Shown one piece after another: positions 1 to 9,302 of a stretch of DNA of 64,000 nucleotides. The stretch is from positions 310,001-374,000 of the forward strand of contig JAJGOT010000196.1 in NCBI GenBank assembly GCA_022457155.1, read 5' to 3'. The position numbers and the translations under genes are program-made. The first letter of the stretch is position 1, and each line of letters starts with the position of its first letter. Source of the DNA: Cladopsammia gracilis. Taxonomy: Eukaryota > Cnidaria > Anthozoa > Scleractinia > Dendrophylliidae. Under the pieces are notes generated by a model. It worked only from the letters and a program-made list of their open reading frames with translations. It made no database searches and was not told where the DNA came from.

Positions 1-157
1 TTTCAATGGAATGGACGCACCATAGGATTTCGTCGAGAACTACATCAAAAGCCTTCAATAAGTGAAAGGGTTCAATGAAATGTTTATCCGTCTTGATTAG
101 TAAATCAATAACATGTTAGGATTCTTGACAAAATATTCCTCTTTACTCTTTCCTTAG

Positions 158-290
158 ACGCAAGCTAGTTGACATACTTAATGAAACCGAAGAAGCGTTT
201 TCCAGGGCCTCACAGCAAGCCAGCAATGCTGAGAAAGCTAAGAACATACTCAATGCCAAGCTAGAGGATGCTCTCATTGACTTGGAGAAG
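158..290 (+). CDS. Gene 1 R exon (myosin-rod-like coiled coil)
   Basis: The exon is 133 nt, entered at phase 2 after TTAG and left before GTTAGC. It encodes RKLVDILNETEEAFSRAS and onward to KLEDALIDLEK. The pattern matches the myosin heavy chain rod segment that reads roughly KKLAQRLQDAEE...LQNEVEDLMIDVER. It is the counterpart of the exon at 37068 in gene 2. No intact Q-type exon follows it before the exon at 5975, the same arrangement as in gene 2. Confidence 0.75.
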
Positions 291-687
291 GTTAGCTTTT
301 TGTGCTATAAAATGTTTCGGTGGAGTCGTTAATGTGTTACTCGCTATTGTAGATTTTTTTTTATAAGACTTTGCATTTTGTTTTGTATGAAGATACCTCG
401 TTTTAAACTAGGGCAGTTTTGACCCAAACCGTCGAAACTCTCCGTGACATAGCTGCTATCTGAGGTATTGGTGTAGGTGTCTATATGCATTTGCGTGGAA
501 TGCTTCTAATTTATCCTTTCATTTAAACTAGCTCAAAAAACGGAAATAATCTTATTTTTGCATTCCGGGGAAAACAAACACAATCAACTAAAATTTGTCG
601 TACAAAAGCTTTCACCTGAATGTTCAGACTTGGGGTGATCGGCATAAAACAGTAATTTGAATGATTGCACTGTGTGATTTTATCCAC

Positions 688-1030
688 AGAGCATCCATGT
701 CCAATACTGTCGACCTGATACGACCCGAAAAAATCAAAGTTCGATCCGTACGGATCGACAAAATGAGACGAACCGTAAATTGTGGTTGTCGACCCGAAAA
801 TTGCATCTCATTAGAGACGCATTCCAGATGAGAGACCATGGGAACGAGGTTAACAGGCCCCCTTGAAGGTTGTCGACTCGTACGAGTCGTACGGATCGAC
901 AAAACTACTGTCGACCCGAAAGACAGACTTGACGATCTGAAAAATGCATCTCATAAAGAAGAGATGCGAGTTAGGTTAATGCCGTATATGTATATTCCTC
1001 GTTCTAATCGCGAGTTACGCAAAAGGTAAA
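688..1030. repeat. Palindrome-rich repeat, unit A only
   Basis: This segment is absent from the matching intron in unit B. It contains two perfect 16-bp palindromes, at 742-757 (CGATCCGTACGGATCG) and 874-889 (CGACTCGTACGAGTCG). The motif GTCGACCCGAAA is repeated, and there are two related stretches around GCATCTCAT. Its right end (about 975-1030) is one degenerate unit of the 51-bp minisatellite that continues after the LTR element. I recognise no gene in it. Confidence 0.6.
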
Positions 1031-1035
1031 GTGAG

Positions 1036-1255
1036 TGTAGCCTAGGATTCCCGGATGTGCGAGCACGAGGTTGTAGGATCAGTAGAACGAAGCATGTACA
1101 AGGAGTCCAAAGTAGCGAAAACAACACACGTTTATTCTCTGTACATGCTTCGTTCTACTGATCCTACAACCTCGTGCTCGCACATCCGGGAATCCTAGGC
1201 TACACAATACACCACCATATTTGGTAGCAGCACTATATATGGTAACGACACTACA
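1036..1255 (-). repeat. 3' LTR with an inverted terminal segment
   Basis: Bases 1098-1255 equal 5564-5721 of the other LTR. Bases 1036-1100 are instead the reverse complement of 1140-1204, an internal part of the same LTR, giving a 65-bp-arm palindrome with a 39-bp spacer. The outer end still begins TG on the + strand and abuts the target duplication GTGAG. The normal LTR end, seen at 5547-5563, is missing here. Confidence 0.85.
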
Positions 1256-1269
1256 TCCCTCTCCTCCCT
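1256..1269 (-). other. Polypurine tract of the LTR element
   Basis: On the - strand the sequence AGGGAGGAGAGGGA lies directly before the TGTAGTG start of the 3' LTR. This is the expected position and composition of a plus-strand primer. Confidence 0.8.
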
Positions 1270-1428
1270 GGAGAGAATTCCGTACACCGAGGCTAATCAA
1301 CTATGAATTGAACGAAGAACATAACATGTCCAAAAGTAAACCTAACTGAAAACGGAATAAAGTAACAGAAAGTGTCCGGGTCCCTAAAAACCTAAAGTCC
1401 TTATAGAAGAGTTCTCATGCAAACAGTG

Positions 1429-2988
1429 TCAGTCAAGAACATAGTCAGCAAACTTGGTTGGGCGTGCTCGCGCACGCTGGGGATAGCGTCTCGCAGGTGC
1501 ATCACTGGGCTGCGAGGAAGGACCATCACCGTAGGGGCCCTCTTGCTCCTCATAGGAGGCCTTGAAGTCGGGCACGCTCTTGAAGAACGAAGAATTTCTT
1601 GTAATAGGGACGCCTTCATTATCTTCTGCAATGACCATGGACCCTTTGGTCCGGACGACAGTCCGCGGTACCGGGTTATACGGTGTGTCGCCTTTCCTTT
1701 TTGTCTCATCTCTCTTGACCAGTACAATATCGCCTTCTTTGATAGCCGACGGCTTAACGTACTGCTTGTTGTCCGCGTGCTCCTTCATTTTAGCCTTCGC
1801 TGCCTGGTCACGCTGCCTGATATCAGCGTCTGAGCAGGGTCTTGGTACCTCAGGTAGCTTTGTCTTCATTGGTCTGCCAAACAGTGCTGTCGCTGGTGCA
1901 ACTCTTGTAGTGCTGTGCGGCGTAGCGCGGTAGTTCCTCAGCATTCTGTTTAACTCTTGCTTGTAGTTCTTGTGCTCCAACTTTGCTGTCTTTATGACCT
2001 TTTTCACGGTGCGCACAAATCTTTCTACTTCTCCGTTGGCCCGCGCCCACTTTGGGGTCACTTTTCGATGCTTAAAGCCAAGGTCATCTGCAAACGCTGT
2101 AAATTCCTTGCTGTTGAACGGGGGCCCGTTATCCGATTTCACTACGTCAGGGACTCCAAACTCTGAGAACACCTTGTCGAGCTTCGGTATGACCGTTGGC
2201 GCGGCAGTCGATTTCACAATTTCCACTACTGGGTACCTGGAGTAGTCGTCAGTAATCAGAAGGAGATACTCCTTGTTTGGGATCTCAGCAAAGTCAACAC
2301 TAATTTCTTTCCAAGGCGCTGCTGGGAGTGGCGACATATGCAAGGGTTCTCTCTTGCATTCAGGAGTAGCAATCAGGCAAGCTTCGCATGACTTCACCTT
2401 GCTTTCAACCAGCTTGTCAATGTTCGGGAACCAAACTTTCTCTCGTAACAGTGACTTAGTCTTCACAAGCCCTTGGTGGCCTTCGTGTGCGAGGTTGATC
2501 ACGTGGTCTTGTAGACTTTTCGGGACGACTATGCGGGTTCCACGTAGAATGAGGTTGCCAGACGCACTTACGGTGAGCTCATCCTTTACCTTCTCGAGAA
2601 GGCGAAATTCAACGGCATCAACGCAGGGACGTCTGATTTCATGGTGCCAACTGCCTCTCATAATAGCATCTGCTACAGCTTGCAAAGTTGCATCATCCCG
2701 AGTGGCTGCCTCTATTTCTTGTGTCTTCAAGGCTTTGGGAGTAGAGGAGGTTGCGAGGTAGCTGACGTACTCCTCTGCGACTTTCTGCTGCCGGCTTGTT
2801 TCAGCCCCATGCTCGGCTGGGTGACGCGATAGGTAGTCAGCAGGATTAGCTTCTCCTCTTCGATACTTGATTGTGATCTGGTACGGCTGAAGTCGTAGAG
2901 CCCACCTCTCGATTCTTGCAGGCGGCTTGGAACTCGGATTGCCATAGATAGACGCTAGGGGCTGGTGATCAGTGTAGATTGTAACCGG
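1429..2988 (-). CDS. pol, C-terminal part: end of RNase H, integrase
   Basis: This open frame is in the same frame as the 2989-4536 ORF and is separated from it only by a TAA at 2989-2991. The first methionine is at 2730, giving 433 residues to the stop. The early part has the TDHQPL motif of RNase H and a GEANPADYLSRH-like end. Integrase follows: an HHCC zinc region (HEGHQG ... CEACLIAT), then the DDE core with Asp in VDFAE, Asp in KSDNGPPF and Glu in ANGEVERF. After it comes a basic C-terminal region ending in QRARARPTKFADYVLD. The domain order is normal for Ty3/gypsy. A single nonsense codon upstream should stop it being made as one polyprotein. Confidence 0.9.
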   Translation of the reverse strand, partial: PVTIYTDHQPLASIYGNPSSKPPARIERWALRLQPYQITIKYRRGEANPADYLSRHPAEHGAETSRQQKVAEEYVSYLATSSTPKALKTQEIEAATRDDATLQAVADAIMRGSWHHEIRRPCVDAVEFRLLEKVKDELTVSASGNLILRGTRIVVPKSLQDHVINLAHEGHQGLVKTKSLLREKVWFPNIDKLVESKVKSCEACLIATPECKREPLHMSPLPAAPWKEISVDFAEIPNKEYLLLITDDYSRYPVVEIVKSTAAPTVIPKLDKVFSEFGVPDVVKSDNGPPFNSKEFTAFADDLGFKHRKVTPKWARANGEVERFVRTVKKVIKTAKLEHKNYKQELNRMLRNYRATPHSTTRVAPATALFGRPMKTKLPEVPRPCSDADIRQRDQAAKAKMKEHADNKQYVKPSAIKEGDIVLVKRDETKRKGDTPYNPVPRTVVRTKGSMVIAEDNEGVPITRNSSFFKSVPDFKASYEEQEGPYGDGPSSQPSDAPARRYPQRARARPTKFADYVLD

Positions 2989-4536
2989 TTACCCGTAAAT
3001 GTACAGGTGTAGATGTTCACAAGCCCAAACTACAGCGAGGGCTTCGCGCTCTGTTTGGCTGTACCGGTGTTCGGTTGCTGTAAGAGAGCGACTTGCATAG
3101 GTGATAACATGACTGTCCCCAGTGTTCGGGTCCACTTGAGAGAGAATGGCTGCTAAGCCGACTGGACTTGCATCAACAGCTATCTCCGTATCCTTCTCTG
3201 GATCAAAGTAGGCAGTGACGGGTGCGCTAACAAGTGCTTCTTTCAACTGGCTGACTGCGTGGTCGTGTTCTTCTGTCCAACACCACGGTTGGTCTTTGTG
3301 GGTGAGCTTGCGCAGGGGCTCTGTCTTGGTAGCGTAGTCAGGGATGAACCTTGAACAGTAGTTTGTCATCCCCAGAAGGCTGCATACTTCTGATGCTGTC
3401 GACGGTACCTGAAGATTGACGACATCTGCAACTTTCTTTGGATCTGGCGAGATGCCGTCTTTGGAGAACACGTATCCAAAGAATACCAACTTGTCTTTTC
3501 TGAACTCGCACTTGCTCTTGTTCAGGGTCAGACCTTTCTCCCTAAGTCGCTGGAACACGGCCTTCAGGTTCTGGTCGTGTTCTTCGAGCGTCTTCCCAAA
3601 CACTAGTACGTCATCACTGATGTTGATTGCGCCGTCGATACCCTCAAGCGTCTCGCGGATCACGTTTTGGAAGATCTCAGCTGCGCTTGAAATACCAAAG
3701 TTGAGACGTTTGTATCTCATGAGACCCATGTGTGTGCTGAAGGTGGTGATGTACCTGGATTCAGGTGCCAGTTCAAGCTGATTATAGCCCTGATTGAGGT
3801 CTAATTTGCTGAAAACTCTGGCCCCATTTAAGTCTCCGATCATCTCTTTCACGGTGGGGGTGACATGACGTTCACGTTTGACCGCCTTGTTTGCCTGGCG
3901 CATATCAACACACACTCGTACCTTGCCTGGAGATTTTGGTTTAGGTGCAACCACGATTGGGGACACCCAAGGCGTAGGCCCTTCGATACGCTCTATCACA
4001 CCTAACTCTTCGTCGCGTTTTAGCTGCTCCTCTAGCTGCTTACGAACATGGAATGGAACTCTTCTGTGTGGCTGCGCAACGGGTGGTACCTCCTCGTCGA
4101 TATGCAACTTTATCTGATAGTTCTTTAGTTTGCCTAGCCCATGAAACAGGTCGTCGTACTCTGCTAGCAGACCCGAGGGTGTTCCTGCTTCCAGCTCCGA
4201 CGGTAGGAGTTTGACTTGCTGAACTGTCGAAAGCAGACAGAGCTCTTGTGAAGTCCTCCAGCTGAGCAGGGAGCCACTGGATCCCTTCACCACATAGAAC
4301 TTGGCGTGCAGCTTCTTCGTCTCCGACTCAAGCGTGGTACTAAATTTTCCAAGGACACCAAGGGGAACTTTTGACTGGTAGCCATAAATTTTCACACTAC
4401 TCGGTTCAAGCTTGGGACAATTGGGTAACCTGCGGTATTCCTTTTCATCCAGGATATTTATGCTCGCTCCAGAGTCAGCCATAATCGTTACTGGCGTGTC
4501 ATGTACTTTGATCTTGAAGAGGGGCGGATCCTTCAT
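2989..4536 (-). CDS. pol, N-terminal part: protease, reverse transcriptase, RNase H
   Basis: The ORF encodes 515 residues. An aspartic protease motif, ADSGAS, lies near residue 20. Reverse transcriptase follows, with VCVDMRQANK, FSKLDLNQGYNQL and the catalytic box ISDDVLV. The RNase H region has AVDASPVGLAAIL and REALAVVWACEHLHLY. It ends at an early TAA (2989-2991) inside RNase H, and the same frame stays open beyond it. The start overlaps the end of gag by 38 bp in another frame, so pol would need a frameshift or internal start, as is usual in such elements. The box ISDD in place of YxDD occurs in some Ty3/gypsy lineages. Confidence 0.93.
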   Translation of the reverse strand: MKDPPLFKIKVHDTPVTIMADSGASINILDEKEYRRLPNCPKLEPSSVKIYGYQSKVPLGVLGKFSTTLESETKKLHAKFYVVKGSSGSLLSWRTSQELCLLSTVQQVKLLPSELEAGTPSGLLAEYDDLFHGLGKLKNYQIKLHIDEEVPPVAQPHRRVPFHVRKQLEEQLKRDEELGVIERIEGPTPWVSPIVVAPKPKSPGKVRVCVDMRQANKAVKRERHVTPTVKEMIGDLNGARVFSKLDLNQGYNQLELAPESRYITTFSTHMGLMRYKRLNFGISSAAEIFQNVIRETLEGIDGAINISDDVLVFGKTLEEHDQNLKAVFQRLREKGLTLNKSKCEFRKDKLVFFGYVFSKDGISPDPKKVADVVNLQVPSTASEVCSLLGMTNYCSRFIPDYATKTEPLRKLTHKDQPWCWTEEHDHAVSQLKEALVSAPVTAYFDPEKDTEIAVDASPVGLAAILSQVDPNTGDSHVITYASRSLTATEHRYSQTEREALAVVWACEHLHLYIYG

Positions 4537-5473
4537 GGGTTTTCGTGCTCAGAGAGAATGTGTATACTTCACCTTCGTCACTTGATTCGTCCTCGCTCAC
4601 TTTGTTTACAGTGGGACGGCGTTTGTTTCGGTTACTCCCTTTTCCTTTGGATCTGCATACTGCTTCAAAGTGGTTTAACTTGCCACAGCCCTGGCAAGTG
4701 GCTTGATAAGCGGGACAGGACATTCTTCCTCCGGAATGTGGGTAGTCTCCACCGCAATTTCGGCACTTATCACTCGACTTCCGGACCTCGTGACCTCCGC
4801 CGCGTGACTTCCGGTTGCGTAACTTCTTGTCAGTTGCGCGTCCGCCATCTTTGTTTTTGCCAGCTTTGGCGTCCCAATTCCGTTGATTTTGATAGCCACC
4901 GTGTGAGGATAACTTGTTTACTATTTGACTCTCTTCTATGTTAGCGGCTTGCTTTTGTGACAGCTCCATGGCTCTTCCGGCGTCTAACAGCTGCGTCAGA
5001 GTGTACGACGGGTTCTCGAGCGCTTTTGTGCGAAGCTTGTGGGAACTACAACTTTGAACAATCTGTGTTTTGACCTCGCGGTCAACATCGGCAAACTCAC
5101 AGGTTTCTGCTAATTGCCTTAGCCTCGTGTGGAAGGCTAAAATGCTCTCGTTTGACTCTTGCTTAGCCTGACGGAAAACATAAATCTCGTACTCACGATT
5201 CTGTCTGGGAGTGAAGTAATTTGTCAGGGCTCGTACGGCTTTCTCGGACGTATCTTCACCTTCGCCCGGTGTGGTATCGGGTAGCGTGTCAAAAATTTCG
5301 TTCGTGGCTTCGCCGGCATAATGGAGCAACAATGCTCGCTTCCTTTTCTTGTCTGTGACGTTCATCGCAACGAGTAGATTGCGGAATCTCGAAAGCCATT
5401 TCTTCCATCTAACAGCTTGTGTGCTGGTATCGGTTACGTCAAACTCCGGGAACGTAGGTAGCGCTGCGGCCAT
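4499..5473 (-). CDS. gag-like nucleocapsid protein with zinc knuckles
   Basis: The protein has 324 residues and starts MAAALPTFPEFDV. The first two thirds resemble the capsid region of gypsy gag (for example WKKWLSRFRNLL, YFTPRQNREYEIYVFRQ, FHTRLRQLAETC). The C-terminal part is basic and has two zinc-knuckle-like motifs: one CX2C...C form around CRNCGGDYPHSG, and a canonical CX2CX4HX4C in CQGCGKLNHFEAVC. An acidic stretch (EDESSDEGE) precedes the stop. It lies first after the 5' LTR, as gag should, and overlaps pol. No disabling change is visible. Confidence 0.9.
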   Translation of the reverse strand: MAAALPTFPEFDVTDTSTQAVRWKKWLSRFRNLLVAMNVTDKKRKRALLLHYAGEATNEIFDTLPDTTPGEGEDTSEKAVRALTNYFTPRQNREYEIYVFRQAKQESNESILAFHTRLRQLAETCEFADVDREVKTQIVQSCSSHKLRTKALENPSYTLTQLLDAGRAMELSQKQAANIEESQIVNKLSSHGGYQNQRNWDAKAGKNKDGGRATDKKLRNRKSRGGGHEVRKSSDKCRNCGGDYPHSGGRMSCPAYQATCQGCGKLNHFEAVCRSKGKGSNRNKRRPTVNKVSEDESSDEGEVYTFSLSTKTHEGSAPLQDQST

Positions 5474-5528
5474 GTTTCACGCGTTCTTCGGTCTGACTAT
5501 CGTATAGAACCATCCACACGTTTGGTCC

Positions 5529-5546
5529 GAGAATCCTTGTCGCCAA
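5529..5546 (-). other. Likely primer-binding region of the LTR element
   Basis: Directly inside the 5' LTR the - strand reads TTGGCGACAAGGATTCTC. Many gypsy-type elements have a TGGCGAC-like stretch at this spot, but I did not match it to a particular tRNA. Confidence 0.45.
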
Positions 5547-5721
5547 TGCAAAGGTGCTTCATAACAAGGAGTCCAAAGTAGCGAAAACAACACACGTTTA
5601 TTCTCTGTACATGCTTCGTTCTACTGATCCTACAACCTCGTGCTCGCACATCCGGGAATCCTAGGCTACACAATACACCACCATATTTGGTAGCAGCACT
5701 ATATATGGTAACGACACTACA
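5547..5721 (-). repeat. 5' LTR
   Basis: The left border is set so that the repeat begins TG and ends CA on the + strand (175 bp). Only 5564-5721 is matched by the other LTR, because the other copy has an inverted segment in place of the last 17 bases. A minus-strand TATATA-like stretch lies near 5700. Confidence 0.75.
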
Positions 5722-5930
5722 GTGAGTATATGTATACTCGCTCTAAAAGCGTGTTACACGAAAGGCAAATGAAGTACATGTATATTCCTCGTTCTAAAAG
5801 CGTGTTACACGAAAGGTAAATTGAGTATATGCATATTACTCGTTCTATAAGCGTGTTACACGAAAGGTAAATGGAGTATATGTATATTCCTCGTTCTAAA
5901 AGCGTGATACACGAAAGGTAAATTGAGTGG
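5722..5930. repeat. 51-bp minisatellite, four units, with target-site copy
   Basis: Units follow the pattern GAGTATATGTATATTCCTCG then TTCTAAAAGCGTGTTACACG then AAAGGTAAAT. The first five bases (GTGAG, 5722-5726) are the right target duplication of the LTR element. A further degenerate unit lies on the far side of the element (about 975-1030), so the element split the array. The array is absent from the matching intron in unit B. Confidence 0.8.
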
Positions 5931-5974
5931 GCCCTGTTCTGTAGTTAATTAGTTTCCAATCTGTGCTCAAACAG

Positions 5975-6061
5975 GCTGATCGCGCTCGATTGGAGCTCGA
6001 GAAGAAACTGGAGGAGACGAAGGAACGACTGGAAGAGCAAGGTGGCACCATACAAGGACAG
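5975..6061 (+). CDS. Gene 1 A exon (29-residue rod segment)
   Basis: The exon is 87 nt, phase 0, between an ACAG acceptor and a GTGAGT donor. It encodes ADRARLELEKKLEETKERL and ends EEQGGTIQGQ. It resembles the myosin/paramyosin rod pattern that ends SERLEEAGGATAAQ. Twenty-nine residues is four heptads plus one, the length expected if a skip residue is included. Confidence 0.75.
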
Positions 6062-6109
6062 GTGAGTTATTTAAATCGTCCAAAATTTGAGCATTTAAAG
6101 AGACACTAT

Positions 6110-7690
6110 CCGGCCGAAATTAAGAAAGGTGAAACTTAACTAAGGTGAAAGGGCGGAAGCACAAGAATTAAGATTGATGAAGGCTATTTTTCAATTTTAG
6201 CAATTCTCAAAAACAGTATTACGCGACTGTCTGCACAGTACATATAGACCGTCAAAAGTTCACAAAAACAACTTTTTCTTCGTCTAGAATAACTAGTAGA
6301 TTACTTTCCGAATAAAATACACTTGTTGCTTGTCAAAAATTGCCCGAGAAACTGATTTGAAAATCAAAATTGCTAAAATACAAACATATTTGCTTAAGGC
6401 GATGCCGAGTGAAGATAGAACCGTACTATAAAATCCAAGTCTTGTTTTGTTTACATAAAATCGCTTTTCAATCTATGTAATGAATGAACAAACACATAAA
6501 AATGGACAACACAATCTTCTTTCGAAAAAATTTATTCAAATCTCCATTAGTTTATGTTTAAAAGCAAAACGCGTACCATTTATAGCTCATCGAGTTCGAC
6601 CGACTTCCTTGGATGAAATTCAAGAAATCGATACAACTGAATTTAAGCACGTTTTAAAATCAATTCTCCAAAAGTAACAATAACACAAAGAAAATGTCAA
6701 TCACAGATTGATATCAACATAAATTCTCATCGAAAAATGTAATCTGTTTTACCTTTAAGTTCCTCGCTTGCTTGGAAATTCAAATCTCCGCTTCTGGTTC
6801 TGAAATCCGTAAAAAAAAACAAACATCTCGGATGTTGTGTGGCGTCATACGCGCCCGCGAACTAGCCCTGTCCAACACCGTTGGCGGCGCCTAGGTACTT
6901 AGTGTATCTCTGATCATAATGTATGGTACTTCATGTATCCCTTATTATAATGTAATTAGATATATTGCAGTGTAGTTTAGGGTCGGATTACAGTATCTAG
7001 GGTTGAAGCACTGATTTCAGTATTTAGGTTTAAGCACTGATTCCAGTATTTCCAGTGTATCGAAAGGATTAGTTCTTATGTATGGTCTGGTCTAGCAGGA
7101 TATTATCTTTTAGTATATACTGAAACAGTGGATAGCATTGTTGGCGCGCTCTGATTGGCTACTGAAACTCGCAATAGCAAGTGCTATTCACCTCCAAGCA
7201 ATTTGCGCGCGAAAATTGTAATCGTTGACAGGAATAAATGAGTTAAAAAGCATCATTTTCGTTATATTATCTCACTTTTTCAGTATATACTAATTTCGCG
7301 GCTCGGTAAATATCCACCACTACCCACCTCCACTTCGGTGAATAGTTGTTAAATATTCCTTAAAAATTACAGTTTCCGGCAGCTAGTCCTCGGTGGTGTA
7401 GTGGATAGTGTGCATGGAGCAGATCATACGGCCCCGGTTCGATTCCCTATTCTGCTGTTTTTATCTTCTTTTTCTACAAAAATAAAAACTAACTGAAGCG
7501 TTTAAATACAAAATAATGAGGGATACACCAAGTACATACCTGGCGGCGGCGGCACACGCACGCGCCCGCGAAACATTCCGCTAGGCATGACCATGAAAAA
7601 TGACGGGCATAGGTTTAGTTCTATGAGTATGGGGATCCGCGCGGGCCTTCGGCCCGCAGAGCTCCGCTATAAAAACCTATACAAATTTAA
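6110..7690 (+). repeat. Composite interspersed repeat (family C), opposite copy at 25445-26640
   Basis: The stretches 6110-6870 and 7550-7690 match, in reverse complement, the block at 25445-26640. Shared landmarks are AAGATTGACGAAGGCTATTT-like text, AATCGCTTTTCAATCTATG, the GC-rich CGCGCCCGCGAA segment and the end AGCTCCGCTATA. About 680 bp in the middle (6880-7550) is extra and contains a tRNA-like segment. The same block is in unit B at 38007-40100. A 65-codon open frame at 6480 shows no recognisable domain. Confidence 0.6.
7387..7458 (+). other. tRNA-like segment (tRNA-derived SINE head or tRNA relic)
   Basis: It contains a box-A-like stretch (GGTGGTGTAGTGGATAG) and a perfect box-B core (GGTTCGATTCC) at the right spacing. 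The 3' side cannot pair with the 5' TCCTCGG, so no acceptor stem forms and a functional tRNA is unlikely. The copy in unit B is at 39249-39318. Confidence 0.55.
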
Positions 7691-7804
7691 TTACTTAGTT
7701 ACTTATCTAATTAATACTAATAAATTAATTAAAATGTTATTGTAAACGAAACTAAATGTAATATAGAAACTGAACTAATTAATGTCCGTTTGTTCCTTCG
7801 TTAG

Positions 7805-7995
7805 CTTAAACCAGATGATCAGAAGGCGAATGCCGAAGCAAACCTTGACGAAATGCAAAATCAAATCGAGGAGCTGGAGGACGGCAAAGCGGACCTGCAG
7901 AAACAGCTCACGAGAGCAAATGCGGAGCTCGCTCAGATGAAGACCAAGTTCGAACAGGAATTGTCGAGTAGACTCGAGGAATTGGAAGACTCCAG
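7805..7995 (+). CDS. Gene 1 L exon (rod segment)
   Basis: The exon is 191 nt, phase 0 in and phase 2 out, between TTAG and GTAATT. It encodes a highly charged coiled coil with QIEELEDGKADLQKQL and NAELAQMKTKFEQE, ending SSRLEELEDS. This parallels the myosin rod stretch [23 protein letters not shown] followed by RTEELEEAKKK. The next exon supplies the matching RKL start. Confidence 0.78.
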
Positions 7996-8280
7996 GTAAT
8001 TACAATCTATAAACTTCAAAGATTGCCAAAAAATCACAATTCAAATTTCAGTTTGCAAAATATAAATAACAAATGGTACAATACCAAATTATTGTACCGC
8101 CGAAGAGGTTTCAATGGAATGGTCATACCATAGGATTTTGTCGAGCGACTCAAAAGTTAGAACTACATCATAAGCCTTCCATAAGTGAAAGGGTTTAATG
8201 AAATGTTTATCCGTCTTGCTTAGAAAATCAATAACATGCCAGGATTCTTGACTAAATATTCCTCTTTACTCTTTCCTTAG

Positions 8281-8413
8281 ATGCAAGCTAGTTGACAAAC
8301 TAAACGAAACCGAAGAAGCGTTTTCTAGGGCCTCACAGAAAGCCAGTAATGCCGAGAAAGCTAAGAACATACTCAATGCCAAGCTAGAGGATGCCATGAT
8401 TGACTTGGAGAAG
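8281..8413 (+). CDS. Gene 1 R exon, second copy
   Basis: The exon is 133 nt, phase 2 in and phase 0 out, after CCTTAG and before GTTAGC. Its protein starts RCKLVDKLNETEEAFSRAS and continues to KLEDAMIDLEK. Cys replaces the Arg found in the other R exons. Confidence 0.75.
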
Positions 8414-8708
8414 GTTAGCTTTTTGTGTTACGAAATGTTTCGTTGGTGTACGCGCTAAGGGAGTATTCATTATTTATGGGGGGCGGGGGGGGGGGGGGGG
8501 CTGGCAAATGGAGAACTTAACGTTTGGAACTTTTTGTACCCCCTCGATGATCAAGGATAACTTTTATGCCTCCCCAGGGAGAAAATAAAATAAAAACCTT
8601 TTTGACCCCCCCACCCCCCCCTATTGTAATGATGCATTCATTATAAAACCACACTTCCACCCTCCACTTTAATAGCGTTTTACTCGCCTGCCTCGAGCTT
8701 GAGCTTAG

Positions 8709-9060
8709 CAATAAAAGAAGTCATCATTTCCGTCTCCAGTCCACCTCCTCACACATCCGTCAGATCCACCGTGACAAAGGCTTTCTATAGCATTCACATT
8801 ACCATGGTCAAAATTGTATGCCCAATCATCAGTAGCCTGGAGTATTAATGAAGTAACTGTAGAGTGAAGAGATTGAAAGCTCGACTGGTGGCTAGAGAGG
8901 AAATTATAATCCATGAGAAAGCCAAAGACCTGATCGTAAATAATTCTTCGAAGACCTTTGCCACCACTGGGATAATAGAGATGGGGCGTTTAATAAGTCA
9001 GCGTGATCCCTTTGTTTGAATATCATCGGCATCACTTTCGAACACGTCCATTCTTAGGGG
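8709..9060 (-). pseudogene. LINE reverse transcriptase fragment, degenerate
   Basis: On the - strand a stretch resembles the finger/palm start of a CR1/Jockey-like reverse transcriptase: IIYDQVFGFLMDYNFLSSHQ, then a QSLHSTVTSL-type helix. Copy A needs a frameshift near 8947 to stay readable. The unit B copy (41113-41460) is open over a longer part. It lies antisense in the R-Q intron and is a dead fragment. Confidence 0.7.
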
Positions 9061-9302
9061 GAAAGTGCAATTTGTGAATTTAATTACACACAAGTTGAGT
9101 TTTAACAAGTATATTTTGTACATAATCTTGACACAGAGATCAATAATATTAGCTATTTTATTTTACTCTTTAAAATTTGTAGATTTTTAGGGTAGCATCG
9201 TTGTATATTATGGTTTGATTTAATACTGTAAATAATGAACACTCCCTAATGTGTTTGTCGTGATTATATTCTTTTGACAAGGCGTTGCATTCCGGTTTGC
9301 AG

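Larger units (their letters stand above)
1036..5721 (-). mobile_element. Ty3/gypsy-type LTR retrotransposon, nearly intact
   Basis: The element reads right to left: 5' LTR (about 5547-5721), primer-binding region, gag (4499-5473), pol (2989-4536, then 1429-2988 after an in-frame stop), polypurine tract (1256-1269) and 3' LTR (1036-1255). The domain order protease, reverse transcriptase, RNase H, integrase is that of Ty3/gypsy elements (Metaviridae). It is flanked by the 5-bp direct repeat GTGAG at 1031-1035 and 5722-5726. Over 158 bp the two LTRs are identical by eye, which suggests a recent insertion. It lies antisense inside an intron of gene 1. The matching intron of gene 2 (37201-37869) lacks it, so insertion probably followed the large duplication or occurred on one haplotype. 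No envelope gene is visible. Confidence 0.93.

Noticed and set aside
1417..1833. 138-codon + strand open frame
   Set aside because: It is the antisense shadow of the integrase coding region.
5722..5930. CRISPR-like array
   Set aside because: Units are directly adjacent without unique spacers and the genome is eukaryotic; it is a minisatellite.
7387..7458. Functional tRNA gene
   Set aside because: The 5' and 3' ends cannot pair into an acceptor stem, and no convincing anticodon stem is seen.
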